Positions 13,847-26,435 of a stretch of 64,000 nucleotides of DNA are shown piece after piece (the first letter of the stretch is position 1; every line of letters begins with the position of its first letter). Below the pieces are notes generated by a model, which was given only the letters and a program-made list of their open reading frames with translations, was not told the DNA's origin and made no database searches. The stretch spans positions 35,117,060-35,181,059 of the forward strand of contig JACMZG010001911.1 of assembly GCA_018340805.1 (NCBI GenBank). The letters run 5' to 3'. The translations under genes and the position numbers were made by a program. The DNA comes from Microvelia longipes. Lineage: Eukaryota; Arthropoda; Insecta; Hemiptera; Veliidae.

Positions 13847-14224
13847 CTATTTTGTAGAATCTCCTCTTTTGAACCGTTTCACTTGGTGAATGTTTCTTGT
13901 TATTTGTTTATTGTTCATTACAAGTTCTAAATTATTATTAGGTAAAATATTATTAACTTTCCAAGGTCCCGAGAATCTCTTCGTCAGCATGCCTTTTTCG
14001 TTGGTTTTTACCATCACCAGATCTCAGCCTTTAATTTTGTTTTGTCCCACTCGTGGTTCTATCAGTTTTCTTTAGTTGATTCCTTTTCTCCCCTATAACT
14101 TTATCTTTCCAGTCTTTCTTTGCCTGCTCATTGTTTCATTGATCTTTATTTCTCCTAGAACTGTTTTAGTACTTAATCTCATTTCATACCAAATATTATT
14201 TTGAATGGAGAAATATTGTATTTC
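13847..14224 (-). pseudogene. decayed Ty3/gypsy-type integrase, C-terminal part
   Basis: The minus strand holds two collinear fragments of an LTR-retrotransposon integrase C-terminus. At about 14183-14224 it reads KYNISPFKIIFGMK, matching the SPFE(I/L)(I/V)FGxK stretch that ends the catalytic region. At 13847-14023 a 58-codon frame begins DLVMVK, continues through RFSGPWKV, ILPNNNLEL and IHQVKRFK, and ends in a stop at 13847-13849. This is the usual DNA-binding C-terminal module of gypsy integrases (DLVLVK...L..RWSGPYKV...INRLKPF). An in-frame TGA immediately precedes DLVMVK, and stops and shifts separate the two parts, so it is dead. No reverse transcriptase, protease or LTR is recognisable nearby. 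Confidence 0.75.
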
Positions 14225-15250
14225 TAAAATCCTTATCTATGAATATTTATACCTATTTTACTTTTAGAATTGATCACGCATTCAGATTTAAATAATTATT
14301 CTTACAAACAGAGCATGTATTATACTACATGAAAAACATAGAGCGATGTCAAACCTCATAACTATGGATGGGGAGTTTCATAATTCTCCAAGTACCATTC
14401 CTACCCCGTATTTCTCACTGTAGAATACTACTTCTGCCTTACACGAATGACACAATATTTCAATAGTGTACACTAGACGATGTATCACGTACTGCATGCT
14501 GCTTTTATAATAGTATAAACAAAGATAACATTAAAAGAGTTCACTTTTTATACAAAAAGGCTCCTGGCCCTACCAGTTTTCATTTTCGAATTAATAATAA
14601 ATTACAATAAGAACTGCGTCTGTTAGCACATCTCACCTCTCTTTTATCGAAACAGCATTCTTGAAGAAAATGCCTCTGGATGCGCATATCTAGACATATG
14701 TAATATTTTTAAAGTTATATTTTACCGAAAACATTTAAGCGATAGATATGCCTTTAATAAGAATATAGACGATGCAGCCAATTGGTTCTACTGGCAGTGT
14801 TATTAACATCATCTATGACAACGACTTGTCAAATAAGCCCGGCCATATCAGCTATGTATATCCAATCACCATTTATCCAAGAACCTTTCTTAGCATCACT
14901 CAGCAAAGGTTTTACTTTAAGCAGCTACATTAAATGTAACCATTCTGATAAAACGAATATAATATAAAGATTAAGACTATAACCATCGACAAAAGAAAGC
15001 AGTGACACACCATTATCCTCTTCAGAATGGCATTTTATATAAAAGATAGGCCACTTTAAATACCCACATGGTCAACACCCCTCGCCAATTAGGACCGTAT
15101 AGTTACCTATCCAGCGAAATCAGAAGAACTCACAAGCAGTTATTTGAAAGCAGTGAGCATAAGTTCATATTTTTCCCAAGAGAACTATGAGCTTCGTCCT
15201 ACCAGCCGTACCAGAAGACGACTTTCATGAGCATAACATTGTTTTTTTAG
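14225..15250. other. unassigned, less AT-rich segment with short open stretches
   Basis: Base composition is more balanced than the surroundings. There are several 40-60 codon open stretches on both strands, for example plus-strand 14782-14967 and a minus-strand stretch at about 14385-14535, but none resembles a family I know and none has clear splice sites. It lies on the 5' side of the gypsy integrase relic and could be diverged sequence of that retrotransposon. Confidence 0.3.
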
Positions 15251-17159
15251 TTTTGTATTTAACCCAGTGCCCCACTATCTATCTACTTTTAAAATTTTAA
15301 TTTTTCAACAATGGTGATAGTTTCATTTTACATATGACAGCCCAATTAATACACTGATATAATTTGATAAAATTTGCTCTAAAATAAAACTTTAATGATA
15401 AAATTATTAAAAATTATAGAAAGATTTATTTCTAATGATTTAATTAAAATATCTATTCCAATAGATACTACAACAATAGTATAAACCATTAACAATGATA
15501 AAGAACATATAATAACTGCACAACAATTGGTTATTCAAACAAACTCTTCAGTATTCAATAAAGTAATTGAGATAACATCAATAGTAATTTCGACTACGTA
15601 AGTACGTCTACAAATCACAATTCTTAATTCAACAGATTAACAATATAAAACGTCGTCACGCATGACTATTAATTAAAGCACAATAAAAAGTTTAAATCAC
15701 AGTAATTTTCTCAATTCAAGTTTTAATACTTGACATAATAAAAAATACTTTATTTTATATTTGTAATGTTACATTGTTTAAAAAGTTAACGTAAACCTGG
15801 TTTTTTATGAAAATTATTTACTGTTTTGTTTGTTCTAAAATTGAATTTAAATTTTAATATTAAAATAAACAAATCAAAGTTTTTAATTTGTTCTTGTAAC
15901 ACTAATCAAAAATATTATGAATATTTCCTTTAAATATTTTACCATTTTAGCTTAGTTATATAAGATGAGACGACCATGTGAAAATAAGAAAAATCGTCAA
16001 AGTGAGTACAGTTAAGTCAGTTACGTAAAATGAGTATATGTTAATCAGGCAGGTAAAATGGGTCCTAGGTGTGTACAAGGTTTGTATGATACCTAATTTA
16101 ATTTGGTTTATAATAAAGTATAAGGGTCTACATGATAACAAGTGTTTTGATTGTTAATAATAATAATAATTATTTCTTCTATACAGTCCTTACTTTCCAC
16201 ATAACACCAAATTGGTTACAATAAAGTGTACATAAGGTTTACAAGGTTTTAAATGATAAGGATGACCTGTCCATAAATACCATAGCAAAGCTGTTGTGAT
16301 CACTTAAAGATACCACAATGAAGCGGTGGTTACTATTCTGCCCATAGATTCAGCAGCAAAACTTCAGATGCAGGTCAGAAACATGCAAACCAATCAAACT
16401 TTTCATAAAATCAGTCAAAAGATTTAAAACAACCAATCAAAATTAACCCAGTCAATCAAAAAATGGTAAACACACCAGTCAAAAACTTTAAAACACATGG
16501 AAAAATAGTTAGACACACTTAAAATTTTCAAAACACGTGGTCAGTGAAAAAGTGTTGCAATTTACCTCTACTCATACAAATGCAGTAGTGATGTAATTCG
16601 AGATGGATTAATTTGATTGACATGTATTTCATGTTTATTAGTGTATTTATTTGTTTTTGTTTTTATTTCAAATGCCATTTAATAAATTTTATATATTTTT
16701 AATCGTCTTTACTTTTATTTTAAAGTATTTATTAATAAACACAGTTTTTTCATAAAAGTACAATAATTATTCTTCTATACAGTCCATATTTTCACACGAC
16801 ACCAAATTTGTTATCACGTATACCATGATATCCACTTGAACCATATAGTCACCTGCATTGATATATATATGCATCGAGCGTGTTGATGAATATTTTTTGT
16901 CATCATTATATTCTCTAAACATTAGCATCCCCAAAACCTTTTTCCGAAGATAAAATTGGAAGAAAAGAAAATTATTTTGAAAATCTATCAATTAATCACT
17001 CATAAATTAGTAGAAGAAGTGACTGTATGTACCTGGTTATGTAAACAATGTATTTACTTTTTTTTTTGAAACAGATAAAGTCACATTCATATTATTTTAG
17101 CCCATTATTAATATATATATAAATTTATTTGAGATATGCTTATGTATTGATTTTCTATT
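15251..17159. other. AT-rich DNA with a diverged direct repeat
   Basis: No gene. A segment of about 55-60 bp containing TTCTATACAGTCC and ACACCAAATT occurs at about 16162-16215 and again, diverged, at about 16763-16820. A shorter related stretch is near 16088-16125. The 600-bp spacing does not look like an LTR pair because the copies are short and nothing codes between them. The stretch 16380-16500 has several AATCAAA/CAGTCAAA direct repeats. Confidence 0.45.
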
Positions 17160-17508
17160 TATTATGCCAGAACACTTATTACCTCCAAACTACATACCTT
17201 TTGGCAACCGTTGGATGTTTCAATTAACTCTCCATTCAAAGATTTTATGAGAGAAGCTTGGAACGAATGGCTTACAAGTGGTGAAGAGAAATTTACAAAA
17301 AAGAATACAGAAAAAACCAAGATATTATTTATTTCAAATCTTCAACTTTAAGAAATTTCTCCAGGCATATTTGAAAGATCATTTGAATGTTTGTGAATTG
17401 CAGAGTTTGGAAAAGATTACCTATAGCAAAAATGAATGGCCGCCTTCAGAATGTTCTTTTATCAGTCGAGAATAAAGAAATAGAAAATGAGCTTTCGAGA
17501 TAATGAAA
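17160..17508 (+). pseudogene. decayed pogo/Tigger-type (Tc1-mariner) transposase, C-terminal fragment
   Basis: The plus-strand frame starting at 17205 reads QPLDVS, then PFKDFMREAWNEWL and GEEKFT, and after an in-frame TAA (17349-17351) continues EISPGIFERSFECL. This is the signature of the C-terminal DDE_1 region of pogo/Tigger/jerky-type transposases: LQPLDVS..KPFK...R..W..W followed by W..IS...I..SF..CGI. Further in-frame stops follow the ERSF block, and the catalytic N-terminal half and DNA-binding domain are missing, so it is inactive. A short acidic-Ser stretch near 17490-17515 is reminiscent of the tail of such proteins. No terminal inverted repeats could be assigned. Confidence 0.75.
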
Positions 17509-18603
17509 GTGATGAATTTTCTTAATAAATGTTTGAAACACTTGTGTTTTATTTTTATTACATCAATAATAATATACAGTACCCCTCCTAAAAGAGTCTC
17601 CTGGGTAGTTTAATAAAAAAGTTTTTCATATTACAATATTCGGGTATTGTTTTCAGAATTATACGGTACTTTTTTTGAGGAACGCTGGTGTTCGATGGAA
17701 AATAGTTTGGGAAATTTCGATCTGTCATAATTATTGTATCAATATAATAGATATAATAAACTTAAAAATTTGCAAATAAAATTGATAATGTACAAATCAA
17801 AATTTGTAGTTAAAAATCTGTAAATATAGTAATTATGTTATTTGAATGTTAGTGTAAAATCTAGTCATTTGAACTTGTGAGAAAATTATTGAAGTGTGCT
17901 GTCTGGATATTGTTGAAAATCTTCTGTTAGTGTAGAAATTACTCGCTTTAAATGACAGAAAAAATTGATTGTTATTGATAATGAGCTAACATTTAAGATA
18001 TCTATTGTTAATATTTCAACTGTATATCCATTAGTTTCCATTAATATGCACAAGGTTTTTATCTGTTTTTAAAAAATAAATATAATTGATAGGTTAAACA
18101 AAAATATGGAGTCCGTTCCAAATTTTAATTATTATTAAGCCTCATTAAATTAAGTATCGAATTATTATTTATTTTATCCAATTATTTTAGATGAGTCAGA
18201 ATAAAACGAAAAATTTAAATAAAATAACTAATTTAAACATAAATAAATAATTTAAACAAAATTCTCTTAATTTCAACAAATTATACTTAATTTAAACAAG
18301 AAATCATTAAAAACCATTATTTAAATAAAAATTGATATTACGTATTAAATTACGTCATCACACACCCTTGAGCAATTCAATCGCAGGATTGCTAAAGCAT
18401 TTTATGTGTGCACACACGGGGTGTGTTCCAGTGTGCTCCTCTCTACATACTAATAATCGCTAATTGATAAATTATTTTGCTAATCAATAACAGTTTCTTT
18501 TTTAGGTAAAATTATTTATTTACATTCATTTTATTATTTTTGGTACTGAAAATCTGTTTGAATTATCTATACCATATTAATTTTATTTATAATCTGAATT
18601 CAG
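17509..18603. other. AT-rich spacer, nothing coding
   Basis: Mostly A/T with short T-rich and A-rich runs. At 18354-18440 a less AT-rich stretch contains CACACACCCTTGAGC and GTGTGCACACACGGGGTG, a weakly self-complementary CA/TG-rich patch of unknown meaning. No gene is seen. Confidence 0.5.
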
Positions 18604-18732
18604 ATTAATCTTGAGATTGACAAGGCACAAAAACAGGTCCGAGAGATTCAAGAATTAAAAGAGCAAATACTAATAATGTTTCGCATTAAATTCTGTTGTT
18701 TTAATATTGTTAATAACGATTTATATAATTAA
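18604..18732 (+). other. possible exon with coiled-coil heptads
   Basis: A TTCAG acceptor-like site (18599-18603) opens a plus-strand frame reading INLEIDKAQKQVREIQELKE, a convincing heptad pattern with charged outer positions, unlike random AT-rich translation here. The frame stays open to a TAA at 18730-18732. The only near donor is a poor GT at about 18678. It could be an exon of a gene whose remainder is in or beyond the adjacent assembly gap, a last exon, or a gene fragment. No family is recognised. Confidence 0.3.
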
Positions 18733-19188
18733 GTAACTTAATAATGTTTATGTGGTACACTTATAGTTTGCTTACTATTTGTCAAATGTGTGCTATTTTT
18801 TCTGTGGTATATCTGGGTCTATATTCAGGAAATACCGTGTTCTTATTAATATATTCACTTAGTGATATTATTTGTTCAAATTCGGGATGTGATAGTAATA
18901 TATGTGTTTGTTGACGTGGAGTATTTATTGGTTATTTTAGGATTGTTGCTTGTTGTAAGAATGCTTATGGGTATGCAATGTTTGGGTTAAGTTATTTATT
19001 TTATAATTATGTTGTGTAAACCCAATAGATTGTTAGTTAAATTCAAAAACAAATGAAGAAAATTAACGGAATTTAATTCAGATCAATATTAAAATAGTCA
19101 GTGTAGAAACTCCTCCAAACAGTTAATATAAAGTCATCTGCTTTATTCAATCTGATAATTATCATATAACTATAATACTAATATAGTG
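18733..19188. other. AT-rich flank of the gap
   Basis: No exon, repeat or motif recognised between the possible exon and the gap. Confidence 0.5.
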
Positions 19189-20188
19189 NNNNNNNNNNNN
19201 NNNNNNNNNNNNNNNNNNNNNNNNNNNNNNNNNNNNNNNNNNNNNNNNNNNNNNNNNNNNNNNNNNNNNNNNNNNNNNNNNNNNNNNNNNNNNNNNNNNN
19301 NNNNNNNNNNNNNNNNNNNNNNNNNNNNNNNNNNNNNNNNNNNNNNNNNNNNNNNNNNNNNNNNNNNNNNNNNNNNNNNNNNNNNNNNNNNNNNNNNNNN
19401 NNNNNNNNNNNNNNNNNNNNNNNNNNNNNNNNNNNNNNNNNNNNNNNNNNNNNNNNNNNNNNNNNNNNNNNNNNNNNNNNNNNNNNNNNNNNNNNNNNNN
19501 NNNNNNNNNNNNNNNNNNNNNNNNNNNNNNNNNNNNNNNNNNNNNNNNNNNNNNNNNNNNNNNNNNNNNNNNNNNNNNNNNNNNNNNNNNNNNNNNNNNN
19601 NNNNNNNNNNNNNNNNNNNNNNNNNNNNNNNNNNNNNNNNNNNNNNNNNNNNNNNNNNNNNNNNNNNNNNNNNNNNNNNNNNNNNNNNNNNNNNNNNNNN
19701 NNNNNNNNNNNNNNNNNNNNNNNNNNNNNNNNNNNNNNNNNNNNNNNNNNNNNNNNNNNNNNNNNNNNNNNNNNNNNNNNNNNNNNNNNNNNNNNNNNNN
19801 NNNNNNNNNNNNNNNNNNNNNNNNNNNNNNNNNNNNNNNNNNNNNNNNNNNNNNNNNNNNNNNNNNNNNNNNNNNNNNNNNNNNNNNNNNNNNNNNNNNN
19901 NNNNNNNNNNNNNNNNNNNNNNNNNNNNNNNNNNNNNNNNNNNNNNNNNNNNNNNNNNNNNNNNNNNNNNNNNNNNNNNNNNNNNNNNNNNNNNNNNNNN
20001 NNNNNNNNNNNNNNNNNNNNNNNNNNNNNNNNNNNNNNNNNNNNNNNNNNNNNNNNNNNNNNNNNNNNNNNNNNNNNNNNNNNNNNNNNNNNNNNNNNNN
20101 NNNNNNNNNNNNNNNNNNNNNNNNNNNNNNNNNNNNNNNNNNNNNNNNNNNNNNNNNNNNNNNNNNNNNNNNNNNNNNNNNNNNNNNN
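19189..20188. other. assembly gap, exactly 1,000 N
   Basis: A run of exactly one thousand N, the usual placeholder for a scaffold join of unknown length. Sequence on the two sides need not be truly 1 kb apart. Confidence 0.99.
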
Positions 20189-22380
20189 AGAGATCTGCAT
20201 GAAGTATTTCATGAATATTGAAAAATTAATACCAATACGGGTTGTAACTATAACAAGAGTAAAGTTATAATACTTTTAAATAAAGAAACTATGGTTAATG
20301 TAAAATATTAATCTAATCGTTAATTAGACTACATGTAGTTAAGTACGTCAATAAACAAAAATAACCATTAATATAAAATATACATCTGCAAAGTATGCTA
20401 ACAAATCAGTCAGAAATCTAATATTAATAAATAAAAAGCACAAGATGGTCAGGAACTACTGAAATGATAGCACAATGAGAGGAATAAGCCTCATGAAATA
20501 CTAGAAAACCAAATCACTGGTCGACGGACAAAAATAAAAAATGAAACATAATAGAACAAGTATATCCCCCATTTTTTACCGCTTCACTATGCCCTAAAGC
20601 AAACCCCAAATCAACCAACCAAGCATACTGCCAGAAAACAGAAACCACAAAAACAGCAAGTTGGAAAAGCCCTGAAGAGAAAATAGAGGGAGATAGACAT
20701 ATCTAAATTTAATAGGCTCACAAAACATATCCGACAATAAAAGATAAAGTAACAGACTCCTTCACTCACAAAACTTCTCCCATTTAAATCAATATCCATA
20801 CATAAAAAAATGTAAACACTAAGAAAAAAAACAAATTACAAAATAAAACATTAAAATAAGAGCCTATCAAATTAAAAAAAACAAACACCCAAACAAAGAA
20901 AAACATTAAAACATAAGATTATGCATCATTAAATAAAAGCAAATATGTTCAAAAAAGGCATGCAAAATAGAGGAATCATCAACTTTAAAATAAATAGACG
21001 CAACTCTAATAGGATTATTTGAAGAACATTAATTTATTGATGCTTCAGCATGTTCTTAAAAGATACTTATTTAATGGTTGGAAAGAGGCTTTATTAGTTA
21101 CTATCAAAACCTCAAGCAGAAATATATAATAGAGTAACACCTAGCCATAGGCACCGCCCTTGCAACTCCTAGATAGAAAAAGTCTCACCTAAACCGTCAG
21201 ACATTTACATTTATCATAAAAGAATTCAAAGGAACCTGCTTACAAATTTTAAACTAACAAACTATCCCCATACCAAAAATTCCTATATGAACCAAAGACA
21301 GAAACAGTACATTATGTAAGACTATAGATCCTAAACTGCCTAACCCAGTGCATTAGGTAGGATCCTTACGATACTGGACAGGAAAGAAATCTTATATAAG
21401 AAAGCTTAATAACAATTTTTAAAAAATTATTTACAATGAAGTTCCAACAGCAGCACAAACCTAACAAGCCTAATTCACAATATCAACGAATAAAAATGCC
21501 ATTAAATTATAAAATATTCTGGAAAAAATACATCACTTGTGATCTTGCTACAGTTAAAGGGCGATCAAGAACTTAATCATGTATATCAACACTTTAATGG
21601 AGTAGACAAAATAAGAATAGCCTTGTGCAAACAATAGCCACCTATTTCTAGATATCATCAATAAAATCCAAATATAAATTTTTCAAAAGACAACGGCAAA
21701 GAAATTACAAAAAAATACCAAAAATAGAAAGCATTTCAAAGAAACTGTAAATAGAAAAAAAAACAGTTGATAAAGCAAAAATTAGAAATAATCCGACTGA
21801 ATAAGAGTTAGCTCTCAGTGATAGACCACATTCTTATCACGTCTTCTATAGCGTCCCTGAAAACAAACCAGTAATAAACCATGTCAATACATAAGACGAA
21901 GATAATGATATAATAAGAATTGACACATTTTTAAAAATCACACGCAACCCCTCACCGCAGTCACCTAATTTATAACAGCCTTAAACAAAACAAGAGCCTC
22001 CGCCTTGGACACTACACGTGTTCGTGCAAAGGCTCTTCTGGCCAATGTTTGCCAATACGCTTGGGCATAATATAAGTTAAAGAGGAACGCACATATAGTA
22101 ACAAATCAAGTATATCAAAAAACCTATATTACATCATGATAGTCCGTAATAAAACCACAAACTGAGCGATAATAAATTGAGCTCATATGTTTTTAAACTA
22201 AAAGAAATAGGGTAAACAAATAGCCTGAAATAGCATTGGAAAAATTTGAAAGGTGGGTATTGTGTAGACGTCCAAATAAAATAAAAATGTGCGCCAGCAA
22301 ACAACGGTTGTTGTACCAATTCATTTGCTCGAGAAAGCGGAACAGCCCCAAAAAAGGAAAAAACCTGCATACATATGTAC
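20189..22380. other. strand-skewed A/C-rich segment, no gene
   Basis: The plus strand from about 20430 to 22130 is markedly rich in A and C (many AAAACC and CAAACA runs) and poor in G. This makes spurious T/G-rich hydrophobic frames on the minus strand (20611-20799). No known domain, inverted repeat or splice structure is visible. The skew could come from an old element or from a long transcribed intron. Confidence 0.4.
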
Positions 22381-22545
22381 AGAAATAATAAATATATATA
22401 TAATATATAAAAATATTAATACTATAAATATATAATAAATTTAAAATACATACATACATGAAATAATATATACAACACACAACACACACACAAATATATA
22501 TAAATAATATACTATATAATATATATATATATAAATTACCTAACA
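22381..22545. repeat. mixed TA / CATA / CA low-complexity repeat
   Basis: Irregular runs of ATATAT, CATACATA and ACACAC. Minus-strand frames across it are rich in Tyr/Ile/Cys and are repeat artefacts. Confidence 0.85.
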
Positions 22546-23009
22546 ATAATACATGGACAGACCCACTAAAATATCCATATCAATATGACCACTCATAAAA
22601 ACCACCAAAATATTGAATTAGAGGAAGTAACACAGTAAAGGAACTTACACAAAGTCAAGGCCTACTCAATACACGCCTGGAGTTACACTACAACAAGGAT
22701 TTCTCAGCAAGTAAAGTGTATTAACTGATTTCAAATGATAAAATAATACGAGATATAGCGGTGACATTAAAAAATATATGACCAATCAGAGAGCGCACTA
22801 AACTCTCAAAAACAATTACCTGCATGAATGATACTCAGACTAAATTACTTAAAGGGAATCAACAAACTAACACTTTAAAGAAATTCCACTGATTATCGTG
22901 ATGATTTCACGCTACACAGTGTTCAAATTCTGAAATAAATAATTGGTTAATAAATAAATGTATGTTGTAATAGAAGATATAAAAAACATGAACTACACAG
23001 GGTAGGATT

Positions 23010-23280
23010 GGATCATCGTATCAAACTGAGATCTGCCGTTCTATTCGGTGGAAGGTCTCTGCGTTGTGGAGGAGGTTGACACACTCCGCCGTCTCCTTTA
23101 TAAAGGAGCCGGTGGCCCATCCACCAACCCAACGGGCCAGCAGCACATCTCTCTGTAGCGTCCTGTTCACTGAACCTACTCTCTCAACCTCTCCAATACA
23201 ATGGGACACTTCTTGGACATTAACAAGAACATACACTCGGCTTCGCCATCTTCACTTTAAGTCTACCTCAACAAAAAAGT
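23010..23280. other. GC-richer island open on both strands
   Basis: About 50% GC in otherwise AT-rich DNA. It has a 73-codon plus-strand frame (23064-23285) and a 71-codon minus-strand frame (23021-23236). Neither matches a family I recognise, and simultaneous opening on both strands is expected from the composition. It may be a repeat copy or a short conserved non-coding element. Confidence 0.3.
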
Positions 23281-23329
23281 TTTAAAAAAGTTACAAGTTT
23301 TTAATTTACTAGAGTAAATATAAATAGGA

Positions 23330-26070
23330 TTACACCATGAATTGGATTTTCTCAGCTCAAAACACTTTTCAGGTCAACAAATTGCTGTTATTTTATTGTT
23401 TGAGTCAAGAGTTCAAAATTTAAAAGGGATTAAAGAAAAGAAAGGCTCAAATCCATTCCAGGTAAGTTGTTTTGAGCTATAAAATTAAAAAAAAACAATT
23501 TCTATTTATCTAGAAGCACCAATTTTGATAATAGGTTGAATAAAAAAATATAAAAGCATAAAAATCTTACAATTAAGTCAATCAGGAAATAAAAAATAAC
23601 CTTAGAAAAAACCATTATTTCCTTGCAATAATTACCCTCCGTATTTGCTAAGGAAGTTAATTGTCCTAACTAAAATACACAAAAATCTAAGGCTTCCCAG
23701 AGGTCAAATTTTATACACTGTAATAGTTTAATGCTAAATTACTCTAGTTTATATAGTTTCGTCTCAGTACTACATTATTTACTTATCCCATGGTGCATAA
23801 ATCATTATTTTACTATGACAATTTTAAAAGCATCATACTAATTGCTAAAAGAGAAAAGCTTATAAGTAATATATACTTAATTGGTTTAACAACGTAAAGT
23901 TGATTATTTCACTTAAGAATGGCAGAGTTGATCCTGTAGACATTGACTCTCCAAGTAATAAATTCACACATTGTTTTAATCATTGTATTTAATGTCTTTT
24001 TAATATAACTAAGGATGCTGGCGGAGTTTAGTAAAGAGGTCTACCAAAACAAATCAAATCTAACTTAATAAAAACATTGAAACAAGCCTAGACAATTTTA
24101 AATAACAACAAAAACAAATGTTTAACTTTGTAATTAAAGTCTGTAAATACATTACATACTTAAAATGTATTTAACACCTTCAATATAAAAAAATTCTGTA
24201 ATTACACACTTACGGTGCATGAGAAGATCTGCAATTACATACTTTAGAGTAAAGAAGTTCTATAACAAACATACAGCTAGATTCCTGATACAAAAATATA
24301 TGATAAAAAATGTATGCATATAAATAGTGTGTGTGTAAAAGTTCTAACCATCACAATAAACAATGCAATAAAAAAATTAAAAAGAAACTAGTCATATAGC
24401 AAGATGTTGGGAGGTAACAACAAGTTGAGGCAAAATCTTTTATCATCATCAACCTGTAGTATTTATGAAACATCTAGGTATGGCCTCTTTAATATCTGTG
24501 TTACAGAAAGCTCCAGGCAGTACAGCGGCTCGGGTATGGCTGTATTTTAAGTTCTCAAATTATAGAGGGTGAACCCCTTAAGTTGCACCACCAAATATCT
24601 CAAGCACTAGAGTAGATAGAAACTCAGACTTTGATGTTCGTTTGGGGCCAATAAAGTGAGTGCACATGACCTAATTTTGTAAGGTAATTCCTTGTTGGAC
24701 ATAGAAAAATAGAAAAGGGAAACTATAATTTCAAGACTGATTCAATTTAATAGCTAAAATTAAAGAAACTCTTTAGTCTTAGAAGTTTTATTTGACCATT
24801 AGTTAGCCTCTGAAGACCACGGAATCCAAAAATGACTTTTAATCCATTGGGAAGAATAAAACCACAAAATGGAAAAGTTCTTATTTTAGCCATACTGTTG
24901 AAACCATTATTGGTCCTTCTAAAGTGTTACTAGACATATACTTAATTTGTAGAGTCCAACCTCTCCAAGAAGTCAAAGGGATATAATGAGTTTTCGATAG
25001 TATGGTAAAAAAGAACTTTATTTGTTGTATACCAAGGATTAAAGTAATTTAAGGTTCACCCATTTTTCATTTCAAGTGCCCTCCAAAGGTCAAACTAAAT
25101 CAGATTGAAAAAATTAAAGATAAAAAGTTCTTATTTTAGGCATAAAAATAGGCTCTAGATTAACATAAATAATACTGAAATGGAATAACAAGTGAATCTA
25201 ACCCCTAAAAAACAGGCAAATTCCGAAAATTTGTTTCAAAAACTAATTGATTTTTGATTTAACAATGGCCACTTAAGAATAATACTAGTATAGAAGAGCA
25301 TAAGACGTAAACACAAGGAATCTACGATAACACGAAGCTAGTTTACTGTGGTCTTAAGTAGGGTACTACCAAAAAAGAAAACATTACTTAAAAAAATACT
25401 AAAATATCATAAGAGAAAGTTCATAAACAAAAAATAAAAAAAACTAAGTAATTATTAATCATCGTCCAAGAAATCAAAAGGTTAATGGAGTATGAGAATC
25501 TATATTAGTTAAAAAAACAATTTTACATATTTTATTAAAAACATTAAAATACAATTTAAAAATACAACAAATGTACTGGTGCTAGCATTCTTCAGACAAC
25601 CAGTGAACATGCTTTGCGTTATCATTATCCTTCTCCTTCTATATATTTGACAGAAGATTGATTTGAAATGAAGTACCACTAAGAATAATACTGAAAGAAT
25701 ATGTTTAACATATTCGTTTTTAGCTGTAAATCAAAATATAAGTTTTTTCATTCTAATATTTTACATGGTATTCTTTTATATGCGTACTTAATGATTGATG
25801 CAATAAACAAAACTTACAAAAAGATAATGCAAATATCTATTATACGTACATATAATTTATTTGTTTGATTGGTTTGAACTAGGATGAATAAAATAAGTAA
25901 ACCACTTCCTTAAAATACTAGTGTGAATTCCCAAATACCAATTTTAAAAAAGAATTGAGTTTCTCGATATTTAACAATGTCTGCCCTTCTGTAACTGACA
26001 GAAGATTCAAATGTCATAAAATTTAAGAAAAAAAAACCATCGAGTTGATTATTAGCATCCAAAAAAAAAT
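23330..26070. other. AT-rich DNA, nothing supported
   Basis: No exon or element. A short duplicated stretch containing AAAAGTTCTTATTTTAG occurs near 24874 and 25123 in weakly similar contexts, suggesting an old local duplication. Confidence 0.5.
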
Positions 26071-26074
26071 TATG

Positions 26075-26435
26075 TTTTGTTTGTACGAATTTTCTGTCTC
26101 ACGATGTACTTTTTCAATGTCAGGCAACATTAAGTTAGGCATAACCTCCTTATGATTACAATAGTAGCTAAATGTAGCACTAGCAGCTAAACTTTACTTC
26201 TTTCAACGAATCCGTCAACCAAATGCCTGAACAACGTGAATAAAATCACTTTTAATTCTATTTCACTTTATTTGTTCAAATTTTCTATCACTCAATGTAC
26301 CTTCATCAATGAAGGCAACATGCCATTAGGCATTATCCTCTACATAACACTAGTGGCTAAAATTAGCCCTACAGTTTACTTCTTGTTTGAGATATCTACT
26401 CGAATGAAAGCCCAAATACATAGTAAAGTCACTTG
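26075..26435. repeat. diverged two-copy tandem duplication, period about 190 bp
   Basis: Two adjacent segments share the ordered blocks GAATTTTCTGTCTCAC/AAATTTTCTATCACTC, GTAC...TTCAATG, GGCAACAT, TTAGGCAT, AGTAGCTAAA/AGTGGCTAAA and TTTACTTCTT. The first is at about 26088-26205 and the second at about 26278-26385. Short open frames inside are not shared between the copies, so nothing points to coding. Confidence 0.6.

Noticed and set aside
17577..17600. CAGTACCCCTCC as a pogo-type terminal repeat of the transposase relic
   Set aside because: It has the orientation of a left end although it lies to the right of the fragment, and no partner end was found.
19178..20212. Long open frames of 338-344 codons on both strands
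   Set aside because: They consist of unknown residues across the 1,000-N gap.
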